A stretch of DNA of 64,000 nt from Lachnospiraceae bacterium (GTDB lineage Bacteria > Bacillota > Clostridia > Lachnospirales > Lachnospiraceae). Below the pieces are notes generated by a model. The model searched no databases. It was not told the DNA's origin and saw nothing but the letters and a program-made list of their open reading frames with translations. The position numbers were made by a program, and so were the translations under genes. Below, piece by piece: positions 8,960-17,731 of this stretch. The DNA lies in contig CABJBM010000002.1 in the NCBI GenBank assembly GCA_902363835.1, positions 62,001 through 126,000 of the forward strand. Direction: 5' to 3'. Numbering within the stretch: the first letter of the stretch is position 1; each line of letters opens with the position of its first letter.

Positions 8960-9574
8960 TTAAGGCCTGATCACCAGGCGGGCACCTGCCATTTTTTCTG
9001 CGATTTCATACATATTGGTTACCGATCCTACACTTAACTGGTCTGTTAATCCGTAGTAATTTAAGCAGGTCCCGCAGGTAAGGATTTCCACTCCCTGAGC
9101 CTCTAAGCTCTTTAAATCCTCCAGGGACTGGGAGCCTTCCACAGACAATCTGGCTCCCCCATTGTAGAGAAGAATTGTCTCAGGAAGCTCTTCCAGCTGA
9201 GTCAGGGCATAAACAAAGCCCTTCATGAGAATGCGTCCAAGCTCTTCACTGCCTCCTCCCATCTGATCTGAGGAAAGTACGGCCACAAGGCCTTTCTTTC
9301 TGGTATCGGGAAGACATTCTTCCTCCATGGGCGTTTCTTCCGCCTGACCGGATTTCCCGCTTACATGGAACAGAATCTCAAACTCCTTTTCCCCCTTTTT
9401 CTCGGAAACAGGGGCAAGTCCTTCAAAATTTCCCAGCTTCATCACATTCTGAACCGCAATTTCATTGTCAACAAGAACCTTTAATGTTCCCTCTCCCATA
9501 TCTTTTAATGCTGCTTTTGCTTTAATCACCGGCTGAGGACATGCAAGCCCTCTGGCGTCAACTATCTTTTCCAT
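8960..9574 (-). CDS. yedF: YedF: TusA-like plus DsrE-like sulfurtransferase/selenium protein
   Basis: A 204-residue two-domain protein. Residues 1-70 are a TusA/SirA-type domain with the motif GLACPQPVIKAK, whose cysteine is the persulfide carrier in the family. Residues about 95-204 are a DsrE-like domain with the conserved segment ILTCGTCLNYYGL. This fusion is the family linked to selenium metabolism and usually called YedF. The start overlaps the 3' end of the upstream xre gene by 17 bases and has AAAGGAGAAGG in front, so the two form an operon. No selenium genes such as selD appear in the window, so the selenium link rests on family knowledge only. Confidence 0.88.
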   Translation of the reverse strand: MEKIVDARGLACPQPVIKAKAALKDMGEGTLKVLVDNEIAVQNVMKLGNFEGLAPVSEKKGEKEFEILFHVSGKSGQAEETPMEEECLPDTRKKGLVAVLSSDQMGGGSEELGRILMKGFVYALTQLEELPETILLYNGGARLSVEGSQSLEDLKSLEAQGVEILTCGTCLNYYGLTDQLSVGSVTNMYEIAEKMAGARLVIRP

Positions 9575-9944
9575 TTTTACCTTCTCCTTTTCTCCTGTTT
9601 TCTCTTTCCAGTTCTTCCATCACAATGATCATGGACCGCAAGAGCCGCCTGTTGTTCCTGGACAGAGTTGCTGCCTTCTGGACCATTTCAATGATTTCGT
9701 AATCACTCTGGCAAGTATCTTCCTCTTCCGTCTTTTCTTCCAATAAAGAAAAGAAATCCGACATTTTAATACCAAAGGCCTGACAGATCCTGCCAAGTTT
9801 CGGAAGGCTGATATTAGCCCTCCTTCCAAACAAACTGGACAATGTGGACTGGGCGATCCCGCTTTCTTTTGATAACCTGTACATAGACCATTCTTTGCTT
9901 TTGTTGATTTCCTCGATTTTTTTAAGTACTGCCTCGTTGTCCAT
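9558..9944 (-). CDS. XRE-family helix-turn-helix regulator
   Basis: A 128-residue DNA-binding protein. Residues about 5-60 are a Cro/CI-type HTH (WSMYRLSKESGIAQSTLSSLF, then ISLPKLGRICQAFGI). The C-terminal half is a charged helical segment with EEKTEEED. The ATG at 9944 has GAGGGG upstream; an alternative GTG at 9959 would overlap that site. It overlaps yedF by 17 bases and probably controls its own operon. The intergenic region to its right is AT-rich with no clear gene. Confidence 0.85.
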   Translation of the reverse strand: MDNEAVLKKIEEINKSKEWSMYRLSKESGIAQSTLSSLFGRRANISLPKLGRICQAFGIKMSDFFSLLEEKTEEEDTCQSDYEIIEMVQKAATLSRNNRRLLRSMIIVMEELERENRRKGEGKNGKDS

Positions 9945-10093
9945 AAAAATGCCCCTCACTTCCCATAGATACGATAATAGTAGTATATAGAACGCAACTT
10001 TAATAGATTGTAATACTTGTTGTATCTGCTTCTATTTTCAGTACTACCCTATGATCTGTAAGGTTATATAATCACTTGCTCTGCTTAAAATCT

Positions 10094-10139
10094 CAAAACC
10101 GGGACCTGTCCTTTATTAAGGACCTGCCCCGGCTTTTTC
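10094..10139 (-). terminator. terminator after the DUF1292 gene
   Basis: An imperfect stem (GCCGGGGCAGGTCC on the minus strand against GGACAGGTCCCGG) with a short TTAATAA loop, followed by TTTTGAGATTTTA on the minus strand. It lies downstream of the leftward DUF1292 gene; the bases between (10140-10225) hold nothing recognisable. Confidence 0.6.
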
Positions 10140-10225
10140 TCTGTTTATTTCTCCAAGCAATGAGCCGGAATGCAAACAATCCTGCGGCCGGCAAATGCTT
10201 TAAGGGTCACATACACTGCAGCCTG

Positions 10226-10570
10226 TTACGGGGTATCTGACTCCTCGTCTTCGCCTACCAGCTCGTCGTATTCCGCTTCGTCCAGCAATTCATCAAAGGC
10301 ATCCGCAACGATCTCATATTCTTCGTCATCTTCGATATTTTCAAGATTCGGCTGTCCGTCCTCCTTCTCAAAATAACGGTACAGATAAACTTCTCCCTCT
10401 TCTGCCTCAGGGCCGTCCATAGGAAGCAGCGCAATATAATCTCTTTCGCCTGCCGTGAAAATGGTAAGTACTACGCACTCCAGCTCTGATCCGTTATCAA
10501 GGGTCAGTGTAACTGTCATTTCCTCCTGGGGTTCCATATCATCCCGCTCTAAATTAGGATCCTGTGCCAT
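10226..10570 (-). CDS. DUF1292 domain-containing protein
   Basis: A 114-residue, very acidic protein with the DUF1292 pattern: a beta-strand start (TVTLTLDNGSELECVVL), then DYIALLP, VYLYRYFE and a Glu/Asp-rich end (IEDDEEYEIVADAFDELL). The family is common in Firmicutes, often near RNA or tRNA genes, and has no settled function. GAGAGG lies upstream of the ATG. It is a separate transcription unit from the cobalamin gene on its right. Confidence 0.85.
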   Translation of the reverse strand: MAQDPNLERDDMEPQEEMTVTLTLDNGSELECVVLTIFTAGERDYIALLPMDGPEAEEGEVYLYRYFEKEDGQPNLENIEDDEEYEIVADAFDELLDEAEYDELVGEDEESDTP

Positions 10571-10670
10571 CCCGATACCTCTCTTTTTCTTAATCTAGTT
10601 GTGCGGCGCTTTCTTCTTCGCCTGTTTCCACTCTATCAAACTATCCGGCAAAAATCAAGGGATTTTGTCT

Positions 10671-11195
10671 TTAATATTCAATTCCCCGCCTTGCCTGAAT
10701 TCCCTTGTCATAGGGATGCTTTACCTTTCTGATTTCCGACACATAATCCGCCGTTTCTACAAGGTTTTCCGACGGATCTCTTCCTGTTAAGACCACTTCA
10801 AGCCCCTCAGGGCGGGCAGAAAGAAACTCCAAAACCCTTTTTTCTTCCACCAGGCCAAAATTACATACGGCCATGATTTCATCTAAAACAAGCAAATCAA
10901 AGTTCTCCCTTACCGCCTTGTTTAAGGTCGCCTCAAGCAGCTGGGAATAATAGATTCCAGCCTCTTTTTTTTGCTCCTGTGACATCCTGGAGAAAAATCC
11001 AAAGCTTTTCTCACAGGGCGTGACAATAATATCCGGAAGCCCGCTTAATGCCTTTACTTCACCGGAATGGTCGGTCTTTAAGAAACGGGTAATAAGCACC
11101 TTTTTCCCGCTGCCTCTTGCTCGTACAGCAAGTCCTATGGCAGCCGTTGTCTTTCCCTTTCCATCCCCGCAGTATATGTGTGTACAGGACTTCAT
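10671..11195 (-). CDS. cobO: cob(I)yrinic acid a,c-diamide adenosyltransferase (CobO/BtuR type)
   Basis: A 174-residue ATP-dependent corrinoid adenosyltransferase, which attaches the adenosyl group to cobalt in the cobalamin pathway or in corrinoid salvage. The P-loop GDGKGKTTAAIG at the N-terminus and DLLVLDEIMAVCNFGLV, VVLTGRDPSENLVETADYVSEI are diagnostic. The ATG at 11195 has AAGGAGAAACAG in front. A longer start at 11225 overlaps the helicase stop as ATGA but has a poorer binding site. It is likely co-transcribed with the helicase gene upstream. No other corrinoid biosynthesis gene is in the window. Confidence 0.9.
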   Translation of the reverse strand: MKSCTHIYCGDGKGKTTAAIGLAVRARGSGKKVLITRFLKTDHSGEVKALSGLPDIIVTPCEKSFGFFSRMSQEQKKEAGIYYSQLLEATLNKAVRENFDLLVLDEIMAVCNFGLVEEKRVLEFLSARPEGLEVVLTGRDPSENLVETADYVSEIRKVKHPYDKGIQARRGIEY

Positions 11196-11221
11196 ATCTG
11201 TTTCTCCTTCCTTATTCCTGG

Positions 11222-13066
11222 TCATTCCCGCCCCAGATATTCCTTGACAAAACGGGAGACCTCCTGCTTTTTGCTGTACCTCTCCCGCACGTAATTGACG
11301 TGAAGCCGTTCCTTTGGCCTTGTCATTGCCACATAAAACATCCGCCGCTCTTCCTCCATATCCGCAGGAAGCACTGCTTTGTGATGAGGCGTCACGCCTT
11401 CATTGGCATCTAAAATGTAGACGATCCGGTATTCCAGCCCCTTTGCGCTGTGCATGGTCATAAGGGCAACGCCCCTGGCTCTTCCCTCTCCTGACTGGGC
11501 CTGGGCCTTTAGTTCCTCCCCATATTCTTTCATGTGGCGAAACCATTCCTCTGAGGTGGAATAGCTGGCAGCGCTTTCCTGGAGCTGGTCTAAAATCTCC
11601 AAAAGCTCCTCCGGCTTCATCCTCCGGTACTGGGCGTATTCCTTGATGTAATCATCATACCCCACCGCTTTCCTGATATAGTTTACAGCAGCAACGGGAG
11701 CCATATTTTTGATCATTTTTAAATCGTATTCCAGCTGTTCGATCCGCTCCACCATCCAGCCCTTATCCTGGTAAAAAGATTTTATTAATTCCCAGTTTAC
11801 AGGATTGGTTTCTACCGCATCCCGGCTGATATAGCGGTTGGGACGGTTTAGAATCTGGAGCACATTGGCCCTGGATAAATCGCCGGAGGCCACATGGATA
11901 TAGGCGATCATGTTTTTTGCAATCCAATGGTCGTATAGATTGGGCACAGAGTCCTTCATGGAAAAAGGAATATTGTATTCCATGAGCTTTTCGATCAACA
12001 GCCTGGGACCTAAATTTGTCCGGTAAAGGACTGCCATTTCCTGCCAGTCAAACCCTGCCTTTGCATAAGCCATGATTTCCCGGACAATTTCTAAGGTCTC
12101 CTCCTGGGGATCCTGCCAGACTCTTGTGACCACCGGTTTTCCATGCCCCTTTTTCGTGACGATCCTCTTGGAAAAACGGGTTTCATTATGGGCGATCAGC
12201 TTTCCGGCTGCCTCTACGATTTCTCTTGTGCTTCTGAAATTAATATTTAAAAGGACCTTTTTGGCTCCTTTATAATCCTTTTCAAAACCCAGCATGATTT
12301 CCGGCTTTGCTCCCCGGAAACGGTAAATGGACTGGTCGTCATCCCCTACGATGAACAGATTGTTTTCCGGAGCGGCCAGCATCCGGACGATCTCATACTG
12401 CACCCGGTTAATATCCTGAAACTCATCCACCAGGATATATTGGTACTTTTTCTGCCATGCTTCCAGGATGTCCTTTCTCTGGGCAAACAATTCATAGCAC
12501 ATTACCATCATATCGTCAAAATCAATGAGATTGGCCCTGCGAAGCCGGTCCTCATAGGCAAGGTAAAGCTCCTTGAATATTTCCTCCGAGCAGTTTTTTG
12601 AATAATAATGATCCAAATTCATCATATCTCCCTTTACAGAGCTGATTTCAGACAGGATGGAGGTCACGAATTCCGCCTCATCCTCTACTTCCACCTGGCA
12701 CTTATCCATGGCTTCTTTTATGTACTGGATCTTCTGATCCTCCCTTACAATGCTGCCGGCATCGTACCGGTAGGCAAACTTAAGGATCCTGAAAAATATG
12801 GCATGAAAGGTTCCAAAGCTGACTCCGGACGGCCTGCCATCCACCAGATTCTCAAAGCGCTCCTTCATTTCCCTGGCAGCAGCCTTTGTAAATGTAATGA
12901 CTAAAATATTTGACGGATCCACACCGTACCCTTCAATCAAATGGCAGATCCGGTGAGTGATGGTAAAGGTCTTTCCTGAACCAGGCCCGGCAAGGACCAG
13001 CATGGGACCTTTGTTGTGAAGGATTGCTTCCTTCTGGGATCCCTCATATGTAACCTGTTCTTTCAT
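11222..13066 (-). CDS. UvrD/PcrA-family ATP-dependent DNA helicase
   Basis: A 614-residue superfamily 1A helicase. All signature motifs are visible: Walker A LAGPGSGKTFTITHR, DEFQDINR (motif II), GDDDQSIYRFRGA (motif III), NINFRSTREI (motif IV), TMHSAKGLEYRIVYI (motif V) and FYVAMTRPKERL (motif VI). It is about 100 residues shorter than PcrA, mainly at the C-terminus, so it is a helicase of this family but probably not the main PcrA. AGGAGG precedes the ATG. The downstream cobO gene starts within or just after its 3' end. Confidence 0.92.
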   Translation of the reverse strand: MKEQVTYEGSQKEAILHNKGPMLVLAGPGSGKTFTITHRICHLIEGYGVDPSNILVITFTKAAAREMKERFENLVDGRPSGVSFGTFHAIFFRILKFAYRYDAGSIVREDQKIQYIKEAMDKCQVEVEDEAEFVTSILSEISSVKGDMMNLDHYYSKNCSEEIFKELYLAYEDRLRRANLIDFDDMMVMCYELFAQRKDILEAWQKKYQYILVDEFQDINRVQYEIVRMLAAPENNLFIVGDDDQSIYRFRGAKPEIMLGFEKDYKGAKKVLLNINFRSTREIVEAAGKLIAHNETRFSKRIVTKKGHGKPVVTRVWQDPQEETLEIVREIMAYAKAGFDWQEMAVLYRTNLGPRLLIEKLMEYNIPFSMKDSVPNLYDHWIAKNMIAYIHVASGDLSRANVLQILNRPNRYISRDAVETNPVNWELIKSFYQDKGWMVERIEQLEYDLKMIKNMAPVAAVNYIRKAVGYDDYIKEYAQYRRMKPEELLEILDQLQESAASYSTSEEWFRHMKEYGEELKAQAQSGEGRARGVALMTMHSAKGLEYRIVYILDANEGVTPHHKAVLPADMEEERRMFYVAMTRPKERLHVNYVRERYSKKQEVSRFVKEYLGRE

Positions 13067-13102
13067 GATTTGCCTCCTAATGAATCAATGGAATCCTGCT
13101 AA

Positions 13103-13146
13103 AAAGAAAAGCAGGGACCCGGTGAAAGCCGGAGCCTCTGCTTCTA
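13103..13146 (-). terminator. gltX terminator
   Basis: On the minus strand AGAAGCAGAGGCTCCGG pairs with CCGGGTCCCTGCTTTTCT, with minor mismatches, followed by CTTTTTAG. It lies 10 bases beyond the gltX stop codon. Confidence 0.8.
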
Positions 13147-13155
13147 TATTATAAC

Positions 13156-14616
13156 TTATTGAGCCCCATTGCTTAAAAGCTGGATTCCCTTTCTGATTCT
13201 CCTTAGGGACTCCTCCTTACCAAGGACCTCCATGATCTCAGTAGCACCTGCCGGAGTCATCTGCTTTCCTGAAACCGCAGTGCGGATTGGCCACATGACA
13301 AAACCGGTTTTACACCCTTTTTCAGAAACATACTTTGAAAGCGTCTCATACAGCCCGTCATTGCTGTAATCCTCCTGAGCTTCCAGAATGGGAACCATTT
13401 CCTGCAGCAGACCAAGGGAAGTCTCGCTGTTTGTCTTCATTTTCTTATTGGTATACATGGAAGGATCGTATTCCGGCAGAGCTTCAAAAAAGTCAATGTG
13501 ATCTGCAATATCCGGGAAAACCTCAATCCTGGTCTTGACCATGGCTGCGATCTTCTTTAAATCCAGGTCCTTTTTGATCACTTCCTTCACATAAGGCTCT
13601 GCCAGCTCATAGAACCGGTCAAACTCCATTGCTTTCATATATTCGCCGTTCATCCACCGCAGTTTTGTCATGTCGAAAACAGCCGGGGATTTGCTGATAT
13701 TGTGATAGTCAAATTCCTTTATCAGTTCATCTAAGGAGAAAATCTCCTGGTTGCCCACAGGGGACCAGCCTAAAAGAGCCACATAATTCACAACAGCCTC
13801 GGAAATAAAGCCCTGCATGATTAAGTCCTCATAGGAGGAATGGCCGCTTCTCTTGCTCAGCTTCTTATGCTCTTCGTTGGTGATCAGCGGACAGTGAACG
13901 TATACCGGAACCTCCCAGCCAAAGGCATTATAAAGACGGTTGTACTTTGGAGAGGAAGACAAGTATTCATTGCCTCTCACTACATGGGTGATTCCCATAA
14001 GGTGATCATCCACTACGTTTGCAAAATTATAAGTCGGGAATCCGTCGGACTTGATCAGGACCATATCATCAAGCTCTGAGTTGTCCACGGAAATATCACC
14101 GTATATCTCGTCATAAAAGGCAGTGGTTCCTTCGGCAGGATTGTTCTGGCGGATGACATATGGCATACCTGCCGCCAGATTGGCTTCCACTTCTTCTTTG
14201 GAAAGGTGGAGGCAGTGCTTGTCATAAGTCATGATCTCCTGGCCTTCCACGGTCTTTTTAAGGGAATCCAGTCTTTCCTGGGTGCAGAAGCAGTAATAAG
14301 CCTCTCCTTTTTCCACAAGTTTTTTCGCATATTCCAGATAAATGCCGGAAGCCTGACGCTCGCTCTGTACGTAAGGGCCTACACCGCCATCCTTGTCCGG
14401 TCCTTCATCATGAATAAGCCCTGTCTCTTTTAAGGTTCTATAAATAATCTCGACAGCACCTTCCACAAAACGTTCCTGATCCGTATCCTCAATACGCAGA
14501 AGGAAATCTCCGCCTTCATGTTTTGCAATCAGGTAAGCATATAATGCGGTTCTTAAGTTCCCTACATGCATACGGCCTGTAGGGCTTGGTGCGTATCTTG
14601 TTCTTATTTTATTCAT
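13156..14616 (-). CDS. gltX: glutamyl-tRNA synthetase
   Basis: A 486-residue class I aminoacyl-tRNA synthetase that charges tRNA-Glu. The HIGH-type motif appears as [17 protein letters not shown] at the N-terminus and the KMSKS loop as [13 protein letters not shown]. The C-terminal anticodon-binding helical region is complete. The ATG at 14616 has AGGAGTG upstream; an extension to 14670 lies between the promoter and this site. It is transcribed from its own promoter at 14689-14717 and ends at a strong terminator. Confidence 0.96.
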   Translation of the reverse strand: MNKIRTRYAPSPTGRMHVGNLRTALYAYLIAKHEGGDFLLRIEDTDQERFVEGAVEIIYRTLKETGLIHDEGPDKDGGVGPYVQSERQASGIYLEYAKKLVEKGEAYYCFCTQERLDSLKKTVEGQEIMTYDKHCLHLSKEEVEANLAAGMPYVIRQNNPAEGTTAFYDEIYGDISVDNSELDDMVLIKSDGFPTYNFANVVDDHLMGITHVVRGNEYLSSSPKYNRLYNAFGWEVPVYVHCPLITNEEHKKLSKRSGHSSYEDLIMQGFISEAVVNYVALLGWSPVGNQEIFSLDELIKEFDYHNISKSPAVFDMTKLRWMNGEYMKAMEFDRFYELAEPYVKEVIKKDLDLKKIAAMVKTRIEVFPDIADHIDFFEALPEYDPSMYTNKKMKTNSETSLGLLQEMVPILEAQEDYSNDGLYETLSKYVSEKGCKTGFVMWPIRTAVSGKQMTPAGATEIMEVLGKEESLRRIRKGIQLLSNGAQ

Positions 14617-14688
14617 GTGAACACACTCCTGTATCTTCTTTCTCGTAATGGGCCTGTTAAAGGCAGTCATGCCAAAGCCGTATAGAGT

Positions 14689-14717
14689 ATTATATAACGA
14701 ACACCCGGAAAAAACAA
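14689..14717 (-). promoter_or_regulatory. gltX promoter
   Basis: Reading leftward, TTGTTT (14712-14717), 17 bases, then a perfect TATAAT (14689-14694). The start codon is about 70 bases downstream. No T-box motif is visible in this short leader. Confidence 0.65.
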
Positions 14718-14738
14718 TGATTTAGCTAAATTTTTCTT

Positions 14739-17291
14739 TCATTCCATGCCAGGCCCTACTGCCTCTGCACCGGAGTCAGGGCCTCCCGGACCAAAGCCGG
14801 GACCATCTTCTCCTTCCGGATCCCAATCACCTGGAAAAACGGGCGCAGTAGTTTCTCTGGGCTTTGTGACCCCGGGACCGATCTCCTGGGGCTTTCCGGA
14901 GGAATCCTCCTGCTTTGGCATTGATTCGGCATGGTTTGCCGCCGCATCAAGCTGGTTCTTCAAGTCTTCATAATATTGGGTGCCGGACAACTGTTCCAAA
15001 AGGCCGTAAGCTGTATTTATCTTTTCTTCCGTAGAGCTGTCCCTATGGCTTAAAGCAGATAGTTCCCCGATCAGGGACTGGAGGGAGGCAGCTGCCTGAT
15101 CCACTGCCTGACTGGCCTGCTGGGAGGCCTCTAAATCCTTTTGTGCCTGGGATTCCAGCTTTTTACGGGCTTCTTCTTCCTTCCACTTACTTCCATTGGC
15201 TCTGGCCGCCGACTCTGCCACAGAAGAAAATAAGTCTGTTTTTCCAGTCGCAGCGTCTGTTTTTTCTCCTCTGGAATCCACGTTCCAAAGGGAAACCGTT
15301 GCAGGCATATCCCAGTCAAGGACCGGAAGCCCGCTGTTTATCTCTGCCATGAAGTCATGCCAGATTCTTCCAGAATAAGTCTTTCCGTAAACTCCGGGCA
15401 TTGCCTTTGGAGTATCATATCCCACCCAGACAGCCGTGGTGTAATGTTTTGTATAACCGCAGAACCAGGTGTCCTTATTGCTGTTGGTGGTTCCGGTCTT
15501 TCCTGCCGCCGGAATGCCAAGCCCAAGTCCGCTGCCTGTGCCGTAGGGCTTATCCAGCGTGCCCTTTAACACATCGGTGATCATGTAAGCGGTATCTTCC
15601 GTGAATATCCTCTCATCTGCCTGGTTTCCATTGTATATCTCGCCGTCATACTGGCTTTGCAGGCTGACAATACAGGTTTTATTGCTGTACATGCCTTTGT
15701 TTGCCAGAACAGAATATCCCTTTGCCATATCCACCACTCTGGCGCCTTCCGTAAAGCCTCCGATACTCATGCTGCTGTTTCCGTTATCTAAATAGCTTAA
15801 GCCTGCAAAATGCATTTTTCCCAGGTATCCGATGCCCGTGTTGACCCCAATGTCTTCCAGCACCTGCCAGGCCACCGTATTTAAACTGCGGTTCAATGCC
15901 TCCCTTACGGAAACATTGCCATAATAGCTGCCGCCGCTGTTTTTAGGCCCTTTGTCAAACAGGTGGTCATTCACCAGTCTGGAAGGATAATAAAATCCGG
16001 TTTCAAAGGCAGGGGCATAGTCAATCAGCGGCTTTATGGTAGACCCTGGCTGCCGTCTGCTTAAAAATCCCCGGTTGTATTCATCATCAGTGCCACGGCC
16101 GCCTACAATAGCCACCACATATCCGGTCTGGTTATCAATGCACACCGCCGCCCCCTGCAAGGCTAATTTCCCGTTTTCCTGCAAATCCTTAAAGCCTTTC
16201 AGCCGTTCATCAATGGTTTCCTGAAGAGCGTTCTGGACAGGCGTTTCCAGACTGGTACGTATTTCAAATCCTCCGTTTCGGATCATATCACTCTTTGCCT
16301 GATAAAGCTCCTGGTACTGTTCCTTATAAGAATCATAAGAGGCCTGATTGTTAAACACATACTGGAAAGCAAAGCCGTCGTTCTTCATTAATTCCTGGGC
16401 AGCGCAGTGTATGGCATAACTTGTCAGGTAATTCTCCTTTGTTCCCGGCTCATAAATCTTGGCAACCGTTAAAGGCTGAGCCTTGGCATAATCCTTTTCC
16501 TCTTCCGAAATATACTTGTTGAGAGCCATATTGTCAATGACCTGATCCCTCTTCCATTTTGAGGTTTCCGGATGAGACACAGGGTCATACCTTGAAGGGT
16601 TATTGCTGATTCCCGCAAGGGTGGCCGCCTCCCAGATGGTCAGATCCTTTGCCTCTTTATCAAAATAATAGCGGCTGGCCTCGGACACGCCGTAGCACCG
16701 GTTTGCGAAGAAATTGGTATTGCAGTAAAATTCCAGAATGTCTGACTTTGAATACTTCTCCTCCATGCGGGGGGCAGCAAAAAATTCCGTCAGCTTTCTC
16801 TGGAAGGTCTTTTCCTGAGTCAGATAGGTGTTCTTAATGACCTGCTGGGTAATGGTACTTCCGCCCTGGGTGATTGTTCCCTTGTTTTTTACAAATACCA
16901 CGCCAGCACGCATCAAACCTATGTAATCAATCCCATGATGTTTATAAAACCTTCTGTCCTCCTGGGCAATATAGGCATTCTGCAGGTTTTTGCTGATCCC
17001 TGAAATCGGGACGTATTCGTAATGACCGGAATTAATGGTTCCGATCAGACTTCCGGCAGAATCATAGATTCTCGTATCCGTTGGCTGGGAAAAATCAGTC
17101 TTGACCGTCTTGCTCATAATGACATCCGCCTTTTCTTTGCAGGCCATGATCTCACTCTGATATTTTAAAAATACAACGCCGCCGGCCAGGCATCCCAAAA
17201 CCATGATCCCCAGAAATACGAAAAGAATAACTTTAATCGGCCGAAAGAATATGGACCATGGGTTTTTGCTCTTCTTTTTAGTTTTCCCCAT
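14739..17291 (-). CDS. class A penicillin-binding protein (PBP1A type)
   Basis: An 850-residue bifunctional cell-wall synthase. After a basic cytoplasmic head and one membrane segment (about residues 18-42) comes a GT51 glycosyltransferase domain with EDRRFYKHHGID and GGSTITQQVIKNTYL. The transpeptidase domain carries PGSTIKP (active serine), RSLNTVAWQ (SxN) and AGKTGTTNSNKD (KTG). The last 170 residues are a Gln/Ser/Ala-rich helical segment and then a Pro/Gly-rich tail, an extracellular extension common in Clostridia. AAAAGGAGG lies upstream of the ATG. A tRNA-Thr unit lies upstream on the same strand. Confidence 0.94.
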   Translation of the reverse strand: MGKTKKKSKNPWSIFFRPIKVILFVFLGIMVLGCLAGGVVFLKYQSEIMACKEKADVIMSKTVKTDFSQPTDTRIYDSAGSLIGTINSGHYEYVPISGISKNLQNAYIAQEDRRFYKHHGIDYIGLMRAGVVFVKNKGTITQGGSTITQQVIKNTYLTQEKTFQRKLTEFFAAPRMEEKYSKSDILEFYCNTNFFANRCYGVSEASRYYFDKEAKDLTIWEAATLAGISNNPSRYDPVSHPETSKWKRDQVIDNMALNKYISEEEKDYAKAQPLTVAKIYEPGTKENYLTSYAIHCAAQELMKNDGFAFQYVFNNQASYDSYKEQYQELYQAKSDMIRNGGFEIRTSLETPVQNALQETIDERLKGFKDLQENGKLALQGAAVCIDNQTGYVVAIVGGRGTDDEYNRGFLSRRQPGSTIKPLIDYAPAFETGFYYPSRLVNDHLFDKGPKNSGGSYYGNVSVREALNRSLNTVAWQVLEDIGVNTGIGYLGKMHFAGLSYLDNGNSSMSIGGFTEGARVVDMAKGYSVLANKGMYSNKTCIVSLQSQYDGEIYNGNQADERIFTEDTAYMITDVLKGTLDKPYGTGSGLGLGIPAAGKTGTTNSNKDTWFCGYTKHYTTAVWVGYDTPKAMPGVYGKTYSGRIWHDFMAEINSGLPVLDWDMPATVSLWNVDSRGEKTDAATGKTDLFSSVAESAARANGSKWKEEEARKKLESQAQKDLEASQQASQAVDQAAASLQSLIGELSALSHRDSSTEEKINTAYGLLEQLSGTQYYEDLKNQLDAAANHAESMPKQEDSSGKPQEIGPGVTKPRETTAPVFPGDWDPEGEDGPGFGPGGPDSGAEAVGPGME

Positions 17292-17410
17292 ATCAATATC
17301 CTCCTTTTCATCATTTTGTGTGTGAATGAATCAAAAGAATATGCATGCATGTCCTTTTGATTTACAACTTAATGGTTTAGAAATGTTTCTCTTTTAACCT
17401 TTGCATATGA

Positions 17411-17447
17411 CAAAAACGGGAAGCCTCTTTATTAAGACTTCCCGTTT
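17411..17447 (-). terminator. terminator of the tRNA-Thr unit
   Basis: A 10-bp stem (17414-17423 with 17438-17447) is followed by a TTTTTG tract on the minus strand, just past the tRNA 3' end. Confidence 0.85.
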
Positions 17448-17455
17448 GTTTTCAG

Positions 17456-17528
17456 AGCTGATGACGGGACTCGGACCCGTGACCTCCTCACTACCAATGA
17501 GGTGCGCTACCACCTGTGCCACATCAGC
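17456..17528 (-). tRNA. tRNA-Thr (GGT anticodon)
   Basis: A 73-base cloverleaf. The acceptor arms GCTGATG and CATCAGC pair fully. The anticodon stem CCTCA/TGAGG encloses TTGGTAG, giving anticodon GGT (Thr). The T arm ACGGG/CCCGT encloses TCCGAGT, so position 55 is C rather than the usual T, and the D stem has an A-C mismatch. It has its own strong promoter and terminator. No CCA is encoded. Confidence 0.93.
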
Positions 17529-17559
17529 ATCTTTTTGATTCATCGCCTGAACCTCGTAT

Positions 17560-17588
17560 ATCATAGCATGGGAAAATCTGTTTGTCAA
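17560..17588 (-). promoter_or_regulatory. sigma-A promoter of tRNA-Thr
   Basis: On the minus strand, TTGACA (17583-17588), exactly 17 bases, then TATGAT (17560-17565). The tRNA 5' end is about 30 bases downstream. Confidence 0.85.
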
Positions 17589-17664
17589 CGTCTTTTTGAA
17601 CTTTTTACTAAAACGCATAAAGTGGCAAAAATTTCAAATTTATACCTTAAAATCATTCTCAAAT

Positions 17665-17718
17665 CCAGGCTTATAAACCTGGAAAAGAACAGGAAACCAA
17701 CCTCCAGTTTCCTGTTCT
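17665..17718 (-). terminator. tandem stem-loops after ldh
   Basis: A 12-bp perfect stem (17686-17697 with 17707-17718) is followed by TTTTCC and a second smaller hairpin CCAGG...CCTGG (17665-17682) on the minus strand, just past the ldh stop. Confidence 0.75.
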
Positions 17719-17731
17719 CCTCTGCCAATGT

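Noticed and set aside
14617..14738. T-box leader upstream of gltX
   Set aside because: The leader is only about 70 bases, without the T-box sequence or specifier stem.
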